Shown here one piece after another: positions 1-8,022 of a stretch of 64,000 nucleotides of DNA. The translations under genes and the position numbers were made by a program. The DNA lies in contig JBAZZX010000001.1 in the NCBI GenBank assembly GCA_041658585.1, positions 1 through 64,000 on the forward strand. The letters are read 5' to 3'. The stretch comes from DYFC01 sp041658585 (GTDB taxonomy: Bacteria; Nitrospirota; Thermodesulfovibrionia; Thermodesulfovibrionales; SM23-35). Below the pieces are notes generated by a model. The model was not told where the DNA came from and did not search any database. It saw nothing but the letters and a program-made list of their open reading frames with translations. Position 1 is the first letter of the stretch, and the number at the start of each line of letters is the position of its first letter.

Positions 1-49
1 TCTGATACTGCGCATCCTGACTTAGTGTCCGTGCATCGATCTTTTCCAT
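1..49 (-). CDS. IS630-type transposase, N-terminal end only (runs off window)
   Basis: Reading leftward from an ATG at 49, the first 16 codons give MEKIDARTLSQDAQYQ before the window ends. This resembles the opening of IS630-family transposases, whose N-terminal helix-turn-helix region commonly begins with a similar M-K-I-D-A-R-x-L-S pattern. The match is from memory of the family and rests on very few residues, so the rest of the gene (outside the window) must confirm it. The upstream side (50-104) is AT-rich, and the palindromic repeat at 105-226 follows directly. Confidence 0.5.
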   Translation of the reverse strand, partial: MEKIDARTLSQDAQYQ

Positions 50-104
50 GCATGTATTTTAACATAGTATTGATCTGTTTAGTTGCCGGGTTAATAATAA
101 GTGC

Positions 105-226
105 ATAAGTAAGACTACACCCTCACCCTTGCCCTCTCCCCTCAAGGGAGAGGGGACTTAAGAATCGCCCCTCCCTTGAGGGGAGGGGATAAAGGGGAGG
201 GTGTCAGAATATGTATCCTTACTTAT
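105..226. repeat. Palindromic repeat element, copy 1 (88-nt core at 117-204)
   Basis: The core starts ACACCCTCACCC and ends GGGGAGGGTGT. It can fold as a three-way junction: the outer ends pair, and two internal hairpins form around the CCCTCAAGGG and CCCTTGAGGGG segments. Short flanks are also inverted: ATAAGTAAG at 105-113 and CTTACTTAT at 218-226. Nearly identical cores lie at 38603-38690 and 62101-62187. It has no coding capacity and looks like a MITE- or REP-like dispersed element between the transposase and fmdB. Confidence 0.85.
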
Positions 227-269
227 TGCCGTCTTAGTATCTGGATGGTTTGTCAATGCTAAAAATAAT

Positions 270-437
270 TTATGACTTTTTGCTCGTTTTTGTAAAAAAC
301 CCCGTCAATTTTTTCTGAACATTATCGCTTTCACAGTGAGGACACTTTATTTCAGGTTTAGCCTCAAATTCCCTGATCGAGAGAAAAACGGTAAACTCTT
401 TGCTGCAGTCTTTGCAATCATACTCATAAGCGGGCAT
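270..437 (-). CDS. FmdB-family zinc-ribbon protein
   Basis: A 55-residue protein starting MPAYEYDC, with a CxxC pair near the N-terminus (CKDC) and a second CxxC (CPHC), the signature of the FmdB/CxxC_CXXC_SSSS regulatory-protein family. Its start at 437 is supported by a GGAGG ribosome-binding site just upstream, on the minus strand; a longer in-frame reading to 542 lacks this support. Members are named for a putative regulator of formamidase/amidase genes, but their function is mostly unproven. The gene stands alone and is divergent from the cupredoxin gene. Confidence 0.85.
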   Translation of the reverse strand: MPAYEYDCKDCSKEFTVFLSIREFEAKPEIKCPHCESDNVQKKLTGFFTKTSKKS

Positions 438-555
438 AAATACCTCCTTATTGTTTGATGATTTGCGGTTGTTATTATCATAATTATAGCAGATTCTGAA
501 AATGCGCCTTACCGAAAAACTCTTGCGTATCATTTTATTCAAACGGAAACTTCCC

Positions 556-583
556 TTGACATTCCTTACGGATGTGATAGTCT
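556..583 (+). promoter_or_regulatory. Putative sigma-70 promoter for the cupredoxin gene
   Basis: A consensus -35 box TTGACA lies at 556-561, followed after 16 bases by TAGTCT at 578-583; a TTTATATATA stretch follows immediately and could supply an alternative -10. The start codon is at 632. Confidence 0.5.
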
Positions 584-631
584 TTATATATACAACAATC
601 TATCTTTTTGTATGTTAAGGAGGTATTAAAA

Positions 632-1042
632 ATGAGATTTAGAGTTTGTCTGCCGTTATTCGTTGTCTTTTTTCTGGTCTCTGCGCTCCATGTCATTGCT
701 CAGAAAAATGTCTATAAGGCTATCGTTGACAAGGACGGCATCCAGAGAGTAAACATGGTCGGAGGCGGATATTTTTTTGATCCCGATCATATTATTGTTA
801 AAGTTAATATTCCCGTTGAATTAAAAGTAAAGAAAGAGGCCGGGATCACGCCGCATGATATTTTCATAAACGAGCCGGAGGCAGGTATCGTATTCGGCGA
901 ATCACTGGAGACCGAGCCCAAAATAATTAAATTCACTCCAAAAAAACCCGGCAAATATCAATTCTATTGCACGAAAAAACTGCTATTTCTCAAGAGCCAC
1001 AAAGACAGGGGTATGGAAGGCGTCATCGAAGTGATCGAATAA
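632..1042 (+). CDS. Periplasmic cupredoxin-like copper protein
   Basis: A 136-residue protein with a hydrophobic signal peptide (about residues 5-23, cut near VIA-Q). The remainder looks like a single cupredoxin domain, with a plausible type-1 copper ligand set of His75, Cys113, His123 and Met128. The Cys-to-His gap of nine residues is longer than in azurin or plastocyanin, so the geometry is uncertain. The start at 632 follows an AAGGAGGT ribosome-binding site at 617-624. It is followed at 1165 by a c-type cytochrome, suggesting the two act in periplasmic electron transfer, though no partner oxidase is in the window. Confidence 0.75.
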   Translation: MRFRVCLPLFVVFFLVSALHVIAQKNVYKAIVDKDGIQRVNMVGGGYFFDPDHIIVKVNIPVELKVKKEAGITPHDIFINEPEAGIVFGESLETEPKIIKFTPKKPGKYQFYCTKKLLFLKSHKDRGMEGVIEVIE

Positions 1043-1164
1043 ATGTTCTCAGGATCATTCTTTCGTTCGCCCGAATCAATAAATATCTATACCCTGTAAC
1101 GTTGCAAAACGGATTTTCAAAATGTCATTTCATGCAACTGATGGGATTAAAGGAGGTGAAAGAG

Positions 1165-1536
1165 ATGAGGTTTATTAAGATTGTATTGTTGTCACTGATA
1201 GCTCTGGGGCTGATCTTTTCTTATGCCTTTGCGGCAGCCGATACGGCCAAAGGGAAAGCGCTGTTCAATGACGTTAAATTCGCAGGCGGGACCGCGGGTA
1301 AATCCTGCAATTCCTGCCATCCCGAGGGCAAGGGATTAGAGAAGGCTGCCGACAAAAAGGATTTCAATCTCGGCGGCAAAATGCAGAAAAGCCTTGAAGA
1401 AGCGATAAACGTCTGTATTGTAATGGCCAATAAGGGCAAAGCCATTGATGTAAAATCAGACCGGGTGAAGGAACTCGTTGCATACATAAAGTCATTAAAA
1501 CCCATAGCAGCGGCAGAGAAGCCTGAGAAGAAGTAG
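1165..1536 (+). CDS. Small monoheme cytochrome c
   Basis: A 123-residue protein with a signal peptide (about residues 1-24, ending AFAAA) and one heme-binding motif CNSCH at 48-52. The C-terminal helix (ELVAYIKSL) is typical of class I c-type cytochromes. The distal methionine ligand cannot be assigned with certainty; candidates lie in the KMQ and IVMANKG segments, and there is an extra Cys next to the latter. The start at 1165 is preceded by AAGGAGGTG. It is downstream of the cupredoxin gene and probably soluble in the periplasm as an electron carrier. Confidence 0.85.
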   Translation: MRFIKIVLLSLIALGLIFSYAFAAADTAKGKALFNDVKFAGGTAGKSCNSCHPEGKGLEKAADKKDFNLGGKMQKSLEEAINVCIVMANKGKAIDVKSDRVKELVAYIKSLKPIAAAEKPEKK

Positions 1537-1548
1537 TTTTTTAAGTTT

Positions 1549-1583
1549 AACGGGGAGAGAAGAAACAGCTTCTTTCCCCGTTT
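1549..1583 (+). terminator. Putative intrinsic terminator after the cytochrome gene
   Basis: AACGGGGAGAGAA pairs with TTCTTTCCCCGTT across a short loop (12 of 13 positions), and the right arm is followed by TTCTTTGATTT. It lies just after the stop codon at 1536. Confidence 0.7.
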
Positions 1584-1720
1584 CTTTGATTTGCTTCTAC
1601 CCATCGGTTGTAAAAAACCTGCAACCCGGTCCGATGAAATTTTTGTAAAATTATTGTAGAGTATCAGAAATTTATGTTTGTTGTTTTATGGTGGTATAAT
1701 TTTAGAGAAATGGAGCAATA

Positions 1721-4700
1721 ATGTACTTCATTGGTCTTGACGCCGGATCGGTGAGTGTAAAGCTTGTCGTCATGGACGAACATGGCAGGAAGCTTTACGG
1801 ACATTATGAAAGACATAAAGGTCACCCCCTCCCTGTCGCCCTGAAACTGCTGAAAGATATTCCCTCGATTAAGACCATATTCGAAAATTCCCTAACGCTC
1901 GCCTCAGTCCGCACTCGGGCGGATTCGCCGAGGAGAACGAGTCGCCCAAGGCGACCAAACGCCGAACGTAATTTTTCGCTCTCAATAACCGGGTCCGCCG
2001 GCAGGCTGATCGCCTCCATCCTCGGGAGTGAACCTGTTAATGAAATCGTCGCCCAGGCATACTCCACACATAAGCTTTTCCCTCGCATTAAAACCATAAT
2101 CGAAATGGGCGGTGAGGATTCCAAGCTTATACTGTTGGGTGAAGATGCCCGTTCCGTAAAAGATTTTTCGATGAATTCCGTCTGCGCTGCCGGGACGGGT
2201 TCTTTCGTTGACCAGCAGGCAGAGCGGCTCAGGCTTACCATAGAGGAATTCAGCGACCTTGCGCTCGAATCGAAAAAACCTCCAAGGATTGCGGGAAGAT
2301 GCAGCGTCTTTGCAAAATCGGACATGATCCACCTGCAGCAGATCGCAACCCCTGTGGAAGATATAGTCGCCGGTCTCTGCTTTGCAGTAGCGCGGAATTT
2401 CAAGGGCTCCATATCAAGGGGACGAAAAATCATACCTCCAGTATCCTTTCAGGGAGGTGTAGCGGCAAACAAGGGATTGGTCAGGGCTTTCAGGGAACTT
2501 TTTGAGCTTGACGAACTGTTTGTCCCGGAAGATTATGCATTAATGGGAGCAATCGGCGCTGCATTAAAGAATATTCACGAAGGGGACATTAAAAACTTTG
2601 ATATAAAGCTGCTTGAAGAATTTATCAGATACCACAAACCTCTCGAAAAAGGATATGAACCTCTAAGAGATATAGAAAATCCGCCTTCATCCTTCACCCT
2701 TCATCCTTTATCCTTCATGCCGCAACCCTCATCCTTAAGTAAAATTACGGCTTACCTCGGGATAGACATCGGGTCTATCAGCACCAACCTCGCCGTTATC
2801 GATGAGAGCGGAAACCTTCTCGCAAAACGGTACCTCATGACGGCGGGAAGACCTATAGAAGCGGTCATGCTGGGTCTTTCGGAGATCGGCGAAGAGGTCG
2901 GGGCCGGGGTCGAAATCATGGGCGTCGGCACAACCGGTTCCGGAAGATATATGATCGCAGACTATGTCGGCGCCGATATTGTAAAGAATGAGATTACGGC
3001 GCAGGCAACCGCAGCCGCTTTTATCAATAAAAATGTTGATACTATCTTTGAGATAGGCGGCCAGGACTCAAAATTCATTTCCATGCAGGACGGCATCATT
3101 GTTGACTTTGAGATGAACAAGGCCTGCGCTGCCGGAACGGGTTCTTTCCTGGAAGAGCAGGCGGAAAAGCTGAACATCTCCATCAAGGGAGAATTCCAGG
3201 AACGCGCCTTTTCCGCAAAGAACCCCTGCAGGCTGGGCGAGAGATGCACGGTTTTCATGGAGAATTCTCTCATGGCAAACCTTCAAAAGGGAGCGGACAA
3301 AAACGACCTGCTCGCAGGGCTGGCATATTCCATCGTCCAGAATTATATCAACCGGGTGGTTGCCGGCAAAAAGATCGGCGACAATATCTTCTTCCAGGGC
3401 GGCGTGGCTTTTAATAAATCCGTTGCAGCCGCCTTCGAAAAATATCTCGGGAAAAAAATAACCATACCCCCGAACCACGACGTCACCGGCGCCATCGGCA
3501 TGGCACTGATAGCTAAAAAACATATGAATAACTCCCCGTCTTCTTTCAAAGGTTTTGAATTATCAAAGCGTCCGTATGAAGTATCGTCCTTTGAATGCAA
3601 GGGGTGTCCGAATGTCTGTGAGATAAACAGGGTGAAGATAGACGGTGAAAAAGGCAATCTCTTCTATGGAGGCAGATGCGAAAAGTACGATGTGAAGAAG
3701 AAAAAGGCATCCGGCATACCCGACCTCTTTGCATTTAGAGATGAAATGCTGTGGAAGGAACACAAAAAACGCAGGGAGTTCGGCAGTAACAGTAATGGTG
3801 CAGAAAATTCCGCACTTCGCACTTCGCACTCTAAATTAAAGATCGGTATCCCGTACATCTTCTACTTCCACGATTTTCTGCCTTTCTGGACGACGCTATT
3901 ATGGGAACTCGGGTTCGATGTAGAGGTATCTCCGGGAACGAATCGGCAGATAGTCAATCTCGGACTTGAACGGGTCCTTTCAGAGGCATGTTTTCCAATT
4001 AAGGTTGCGCACGGACACATCCAGTATCTGGTCAATCAGAAGGTTGACGCCGTATTCCTGCCGAGCTTTGTTAATCTGAATACACCGGAAGATACTATGG
4101 ACAGGGGGCTTGCCTGCCCTTATACTCAAACAATTCCCTATATTTCAAGAATAGCTTTTGACGGCTTAAGGACAATCACACCGGTAATTGATATGAGCCG
4201 GGGCAGAGCATTCCTGACAGCCGAACTTGTTAAGGCATTGAAACCGTTCGGCGTAAAGAAATCGGGAATCACAAAGGCAATCGTCCCTGCCGAACAGGCG
4301 CAAGATGAATTTCATGAGGCCGTGAAAGCCAAAGGCCGCGAGGTTTTGGCGTCACCCGGTGAAAACGCTATCGTAATCATCGGAAGGGCTTATAATGCCT
4401 TTGACGGCGGCGTAAATCTCGGGCTTCCAGGGAAGCTTGCAGACCTCGGCGTCCCATCAATCCCCTTTGATTTTCTTCCTCTGGAGAGATATTCAATTGA
4501 ACGGGAATGGCCCAATATGTACTGGAGGTCGGGGCAGAGGATACTGAAGGCCGCGAGGTTCGTCAGGGATACGGAAAAACTTTACCCGATATACATCGGC
4601 AATTTTTTGTGCGGACCCGATTCTTTCATCCTGAAATATTTCAAAAAAGAGATGGGCGACAAACCCTTTCTCCATATCGAGATAGACGAGCACAGCGCCA

Positions 4701-6025
4701 ACGCAGGGGCTATTACAAGATGCGAGGCGTTTTTAGACAGCATCGGGAATCAAAAATATGAAGGCAAAAAGTTGAAAGATGAAGAAAATATTTTTCGTCC
4801 TTCGTCTCCCATCCCCCGCACTTCAACCCGGACAATTTACATCCCCCGGATGTCGGACCATGCCTTTGCTCTTGCAGCCGCCTTCGAGCATTGCGGAGTA
4901 AATGCGGAAGTCCTTCCCGAATCCGACAAAAAGACGGCGGACCTCGGAAGGAAATATGTCTCGGGTAAAGAATGCTACCCGTGTGCCGTCACCACGGGCG
5001 ATATGGTCAAAAAAGCGCTGGACCCTGATTTCAAGCCCGGTGAAAGCGCTTTTTTCATGCCCTCAGGTTCGGGCCCCTGCAGATTCGGCCAGTATAATGT
5101 CTTCCACAGGCTGGTGCTTGACGGCCTTGGTCATAAAGATGTGCCTATATTTTCACCAAACCAGGATTCCACTTTTTACAAAGACCTCGGCATAGTCGGC
5201 AAGAACTTTACGATGCACGCCTGGAAGGGCGTCGTTGCCTTTGAGCTTCTAAAAAAATGCTTATACGAGACGAGACCCTACGAGGAAAGGAAAGGATCAG
5301 CGGATGAGTTATATGCCGGCTATCACAGCGGGATATTTCATTCCCTGAGAACAAACGGCGGGGACCTCGATAAAATTCTCATGAAGATTAAGGGCGACTT
5401 TGAAAACTTGCCAAAGCATAGCGTGAAGAAACCGCTAATCGGCGTAATCGGCGAGATATTTGTAAGGTCTAACAGATTCTCAAATGAAAACCTTGTAAGA
5501 AAGGTTGAGGCCCTCGGAGGGGCGGTCTGGCTTGCGCCGGTTGAAGAATGGATATACTATGTAAATCATATCGGATTAAAAATGGCATTGTTAAAAAAGG
5601 AAAAGTCTGTTATTATTAATTTTCTCCTGAAAAAGTTCTTTCAGAAGAGGATCGAACATAAATACGCAAAATATTTCAAGGGCTTTTTAGAAACCCTGCA
5701 GGAGCCGGAGACTAAGCATATTATCAAAAAGGCTTCGCCTTATCTTCATAGCTCTTTTGAGGGCGAAGCCATTCTGAGCATAGGGAAAGCCGTTGACCTT
5801 TTAGAAAAAGGGGCTTCAGGGATAATAAATGCAATGCCCTTCGGCTGTATGCCCGGTACGATTGTAACCGCTCTCTTGAGAGGGATAAACAGAGACTATG
5901 GTATCCCGTTCATCAGCATACCATATGACGGAACAGAGTCCCTGACGACGGAGATACAGCTTGAGGCATTCATAGACCAGGCAAAAACATTTAGCAATTC
6001 CAGGACGGTGAGACGGAGAAACTGA
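1721..6025 (+). CDS. Giant fused 2-hydroxyacyl-CoA dehydratase activase-related protein (BadF/HgdC plus DUF2229/HgdB-like)
   Basis: A 1434-residue protein with two tandem ASKHA activase domains, then a cysteine-rich segment and dehydratase-like regions. Domain 1 has the phosphate loop GLDAGS near residue 5, MGGEDSK, and the iron-sulfur ligand motif CAAGTGSF. Domain 2 (from about 343) repeats these as GIDIGS, IGGQDSK and CAAGTGSF. A cysteine cluster (CKGCPNVC) follows near 625, then DUF2229 and HgdB-like sequence to the end. Single-domain relatives use ATP to drive electrons into 2-hydroxyacyl-CoA or benzoyl-CoA dehydratases/reductases; the substrate of this long form is unknown. Four low-complexity in-frame segments interrupt it (near residues 54-84, 320-340, 686-706 and 1020-1040). 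Confidence 0.85.
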   Translation: MYFIGLDAGSVSVKLVVMDEHGRKLYGHYERHKGHPLPVALKLLKDIPSIKTIFENSLTLASVRTRADSPRRTSRPRRPNAERNFSLSITGSAGRLIASILGSEPVNEIVAQAYSTHKLFPRIKTIIEMGGEDSKLILLGEDARSVKDFSMNSVCAAGTGSFVDQQAERLRLTIEEFSDLALESKKPPRIAGRCSVFAKSDMIHLQQIATPVEDIVAGLCFAVARNFKGSISRGRKIIPPVSFQGGVAANKGLVRAFRELFELDELFVPEDYALMGAIGAALKNIHEGDIKNFDIKLLEEFIRYHKPLEKGYEPLRDIENPPSSFTLHPLSFMPQPSSLSKITAYLGIDIGSISTNLAVIDESGNLLAKRYLMTAGRPIEAVMLGLSEIGEEVGAGVEIMGVGTTGSGRYMIADYVGADIVKNEITAQATAAAFINKNVDTIFEIGGQDSKFISMQDGIIVDFEMNKACAAGTGSFLEEQAEKLNISIKGEFQERAFSAKNPCRLGERCTVFMENSLMANLQKGADKNDLLAGLAYSIVQNYINRVVAGKKIGDNIFFQGGVAFNKSVAAAFEKYLGKKITIPPNHDVTGAIGMALIAKKHMNNSPSSFKGFELSKRPYEVSSFECKGCPNVCEINRVKIDGEKGNLFYGGRCEKYDVKKKKASGIPDLFAFRDEMLWKEHKKRREFGSNSNGAENSALRTSHSKLKIGIPYIFYFHDFLPFWTTLLWELGFDVEVSPGTNRQIVNLGLERVLSEACFPIKVAHGHIQYLVNQKVDAVFLPSFVNLNTPEDTMDRGLACPYTQTIPYISRIAFDGLRTITPVIDMSRGRAFLTAELVKALKPFGVKKSGITKAIVPAEQAQDEFHEAVKAKGREVLASPGENAIVIIGRAYNAFDGGVNLGLPGKLADLGVPSIPFDFLPLERYSIEREWPNMYWRSGQRILKAARFVRDTEKLYPIYIGNFLCGPDSFILKYFKKEMGDKPFLHIEIDEHSANAGAITRCEAFLDSIGNQKYEGKKLKDEENIFRPSSPIPRTSTRTIYIPRMSDHAFALAAAFEHCGVNAEVLPESDKKTADLGRKYVSGKECYPCAVTTGDMVKKALDPDFKPGESAFFMPSGSGPCRFGQYNVFHRLVLDGLGHKDVPIFSPNQDSTFYKDLGIVGKNFTMHAWKGVVAFELLKKCLYETRPYEERKGSADELYAGYHSGIFHSLRTNGGDLDKILMKIKGDFENLPKHSVKKPLIGVIGEIFVRSNRFSNENLVRKVEALGGAVWLAPVEEWIYYVNHIGLKMALLKKEKSVIINFLLKKFFQKRIEHKYAKYFKGFLETLQEPETKHIIKKASPYLHSSFEGEAILSIGKAVDLLEKGASGIINAMPFGCMPGTIVTALLRGINRDYGIPFISIPYDGTESLTTEIQLEAFIDQAKTFSNSRTVRRRN
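1885..1972. repeat. Repeat-like in-frame insert in the first activase domain
   Basis: This stretch encodes an Arg/Ser/Pro-rich segment (RADSPRRTSRPRRPNAE) that breaks the usual run between the LPVALKLLKDIP helix and the SITGSAGR strand of the first ASKHA domain. The DNA (TCGCCGAGGAGAACGAGTCG region) looks like a dispersed repeat read in frame. Repeat identity is inferred; no second copy was found in this window. Confidence 0.45.
2681..2738. repeat. Low-complexity CATCCTT repeat tract inside the activase gene
   Basis: The tract is built from degenerate copies of TTCATCC and TTCACCC and encodes a Pro/Ser-rich linker between the two activase domains. Similar short tracts occur at 3805-3836 (CGCACTT repeated) and 4795-4830 (CGTCCTT/CCCATCCCCC), again at domain borders. 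The reading frame stays open through all of them. Confidence 0.65.
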
Positions 6026-6100
6026 GAAGCGAAGGATAAAAGCTCCTGTTTCTCTGATTCTCCGTATTACCGATTTATAATGCAGAAGGAGGGTTGATGA

Positions 6101-6199
6101 GTGGGAAACGTTAAAAAATGGCGAAAAAAGAAAATGAGCAAACATAAACACAGCAAGCTCAGGAAAAAGACCAAGTTCAAGAGAAGAAAGAGCAAGTAA
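6101..6199 (+). CDS. bS22-like small ribosomal protein (AURKAIP1/COX24 domain)
   Basis: A 32-residue, extremely basic protein beginning MGNVKKWRKKKMSKHKHSKL and ending in a Lys/Arg-rich tail. It uses a GTG start at 6101 preceded by AGAAGGAGGG, a strong ribosome-binding site eight bases upstream. The sequence pattern matches the AURKAIP1/COX24 (mS38-like) domain, and closely resembles the 33-residue bS22 protein found on mycobacterial small ribosomal subunits. By analogy it probably binds rRNA near the decoding region, but this is inferred from sequence only. It sits alone between the activase and a MetE-like gene and is short enough to be missed by routine calling. Confidence 0.85.
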   Translation: MGNVKKWRKKKMSKHKHSKLRKKTKFKRRKSK

Positions 6200-6267
6200 G
6201 CTATAGATTTACTTCTCATCCTTAGCATAAAGATATATTTCAAAAAATTTTCTTATGCAACTTGACG

Positions 6268-6312
6268 ACCCCCTTAATCCCGGATAACAATGGAGAAAGA
6301 GGGGGTTGTTTT
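6268..6312 (+). terminator. Possible terminator after the bS22-like gene
   Basis: ACCCCCT (6268-6274) pairs with AGGGGGT (6300-6306) across a 25-base loop, followed by TGTTTTT. The long loop makes this a modest prediction. The same DNA contains TTGACG at 6263 and TAACAA 17 bases on, which could be a promoter for the next gene. Confidence 0.4.
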
Positions 6313-6354
6313 TCCCTGTGAACAAATGAACCAGTAAAGGGATCATCATCAAAC

Positions 6355-7371
6355 ATGTTTACTCCTTTTTCAACAACCGGGATAGGAAGTCTTCCACATA
6401 CCGATGCTGCCGAGGCTTGCAGACTGGTTCTGCAGACATTTGACATACCCTTCTGGCCGCAGCTTCCCGCGTTGTCCTTCCGCGAATTCATGATACCTCA
6501 ATACGCCGAAGGCATTCCTTACCTGAAGCTCGACGAGAAAAACGAAAAAATATGGATCGAACGGGATGACGGTAACGCCCTCACAAAGTTTTACGAAGCG
6601 TATACCGAAGATTTATCCCTGCCTGTTTCCGAAGGTTATGCGCGGGGTTTTCAGACATTCATAAAAACGATCCGGGACCGGCATTTCAGTATTCTCAAGG
6701 GACATGTCACCGGACCGCTCACATTCACACTCGGACTGAAAGACAACACAGGCAAGCTTGTATATTTTGACGAGGAGTTCCGCGAAATATCCCTTCTGAT
6801 TCTGAAGGCAAAGATAAAATGGCAGATTGAAACGCTAAAGCCCTTCTGCGACAATATCATTGTTTTCATCGATGAGCCCGTCCTCTCCGCCTTAGGGTCT
6901 TCAACATATCTGGGGATAAGCCCGGAGGAGGCGCTACGGCTCTTGAAAGAGACGTCGGACGCCATAAAAAACAACGGCGGTATCCCCGGTATCCATTGCT
7001 GCAGCAAGGCGGACTGGCCTCTGGTCATAAACAGCGGCGTCGATATCATCAGTTTTGACGCCTACGATTACCTTGAATCCGTCTCTCTGTATCCTTCGGA
7101 ATTTGATGCTTTTCTCGGGAGAGGCGGATACCTTGCCTGGGGCATCGTTCCTACAACCGACGCCGTCAGAGATGAAAGCGCCGAATCAGTACGGAAGCGG
7201 TTTGACAAAGGGATTGAACTATTATCGAAATCCATTTCAAAGGACATTTTACTGTCGCAGATATTGCTAACGCCGTCGTGCGGAACAGGCTCCCGAAGCA
7301 TTGATGAGACGGAAAAGGTGTTCCGGATTCTGGTTGAATTAAAGAAAGCGCTGACCTCCGATTATATATGA
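6355..7371 (+). CDS. MetE/UROD-superfamily methyltransferase (core methionine synthase-like)
   Basis: A 338-residue single-domain member of the cobalamin-independent methionine synthase/uroporphyrinogen decarboxylase superfamily. It begins with the family's GIGSLPH segment; probable zinc ligands are in GIHCCSKADW (His214 with Cys215 or Cys216) and Cys309 in LTPSCGTGS, with an acidic FIDEP motif near 172-176. It lacks the N-terminal half of classical MetE, so it resembles the short archaeal-type core enzymes; the methyl donor and acceptor are unknown. Its stop codon overlaps the start of tmk (ATGA), implying co-translation. Confidence 0.8.
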   Translation: MFTPFSTTGIGSLPHTDAAEACRLVLQTFDIPFWPQLPALSFREFMIPQYAEGIPYLKLDEKNEKIWIERDDGNALTKFYEAYTEDLSLPVSEGYARGFQTFIKTIRDRHFSILKGHVTGPLTFTLGLKDNTGKLVYFDEEFREISLLILKAKIKWQIETLKPFCDNIIVFIDEPVLSALGSSTYLGISPEEALRLLKETSDAIKNNGGIPGIHCCSKADWPLVINSGVDIISFDAYDYLESVSLYPSEFDAFLGRGGYLAWGIVPTTDAVRDESAESVRKRFDKGIELLSKSISKDILLSQILLTPSCGTGSRSIDETEKVFRILVELKKALTSDYI

Positions 7372-7994
7372 AAGGTAAATTCATATCATTTGAAGGCATA
7401 GAGGGCACGGGAAAATCGACACAGGCAAAGCTGTTGCAGCAGAGCCTTCTCGGCCTCGGCTATGAAGTTATACTGACGGAAGAGCCGGGCGGCACATTAA
7501 TCAGCCTCAGGATCCGTGAGATACTCCTTTCAGTAGACCACACAAACATGAAGCCTCTCACCGAACTGCTCCTCTATAACGCCGCACGCGCACAGCATAT
7601 CGAAGAGGTTATCCTTCCGGCCTTGAACAGAGGCGCAGTCGTTATAACCGACAGATTCACCGACTCAACGTTCGCATATCAGGGATATGGCAGAGGCATC
7701 GATCTGGATCTTCTGGAGTCAATCGACAAAATCGCGACCAACGGTCTGCGTCCTGATATGACAATGCTGCTCGATCTCGATGTGGAGACCGGCTTAAAGA
7801 GAAACCGGAGAATAAATAAAACGGACAGGCTCGAACTTGAAGATGTGGAGTTCCATCAACGGGTCAGAAAGGGTTACCACGAACTTGCCGCAAAAGAGCC
7901 CGAACGAATAAAAGTGCTGGATGCATCGGGTGGAATAGAAGAGTTAAAAATCGTAATCGCCAGGATAATCCCGGATTTCCTACGCAGACAGTAA
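7368..7994 (+). CDS. tmk: Thymidylate kinase
   Basis: A 208-residue dTMP kinase, which phosphorylates dTMP to dTDP for DNA synthesis. Visible features are the P-loop GIEGTGKST (10-18), the DRF motif (95-97) followed by the STFAYQGYGRG substrate-binding region, and a lid region with clustered arginines (KRNRRINKTDR). Length is normal for the family. It overlaps the preceding gene by four bases. In many bacteria tmk is followed by holB and ricT; here those genes lie 28.5 kb downstream. Confidence 0.96.
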   Translation: MKGKFISFEGIEGTGKSTQAKLLQQSLLGLGYEVILTEEPGGTLISLRIREILLSVDHTNMKPLTELLLYNAARAQHIEEVILPALNRGAVVITDRFTDSTFAYQGYGRGIDLDLLESIDKIATNGLRPDMTMLLDLDVETGLKRNRRINKTDRLELEDVEFHQRVRKGYHELAAKEPERIKVLDASGGIEELKIVIARIIPDFLRRQ

Positions 7995-8022
7995 ATACAT
8001 CATTAAATTTTGCCCTTTCAAA

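Noticed and set aside
1221..1604. 127-codon minus-strand frame over the cytochrome gene
   Set aside because: Antisense to a clear cytochrome c with heme motif and ribosome-binding site; no domain of its own.
1822..2433. 203-codon minus-strand frame in the activase gene
   Set aside because: Shadow of the activase codons; the sense strand has the activase motifs.
6025..6080. Inverted ACGGAGAA/TTCTCCGT around the activase stop
   Set aside because: Eight-base arms with a long loop and purine-rich low-complexity sequence; could be a weak terminator but not supported by a T-run.
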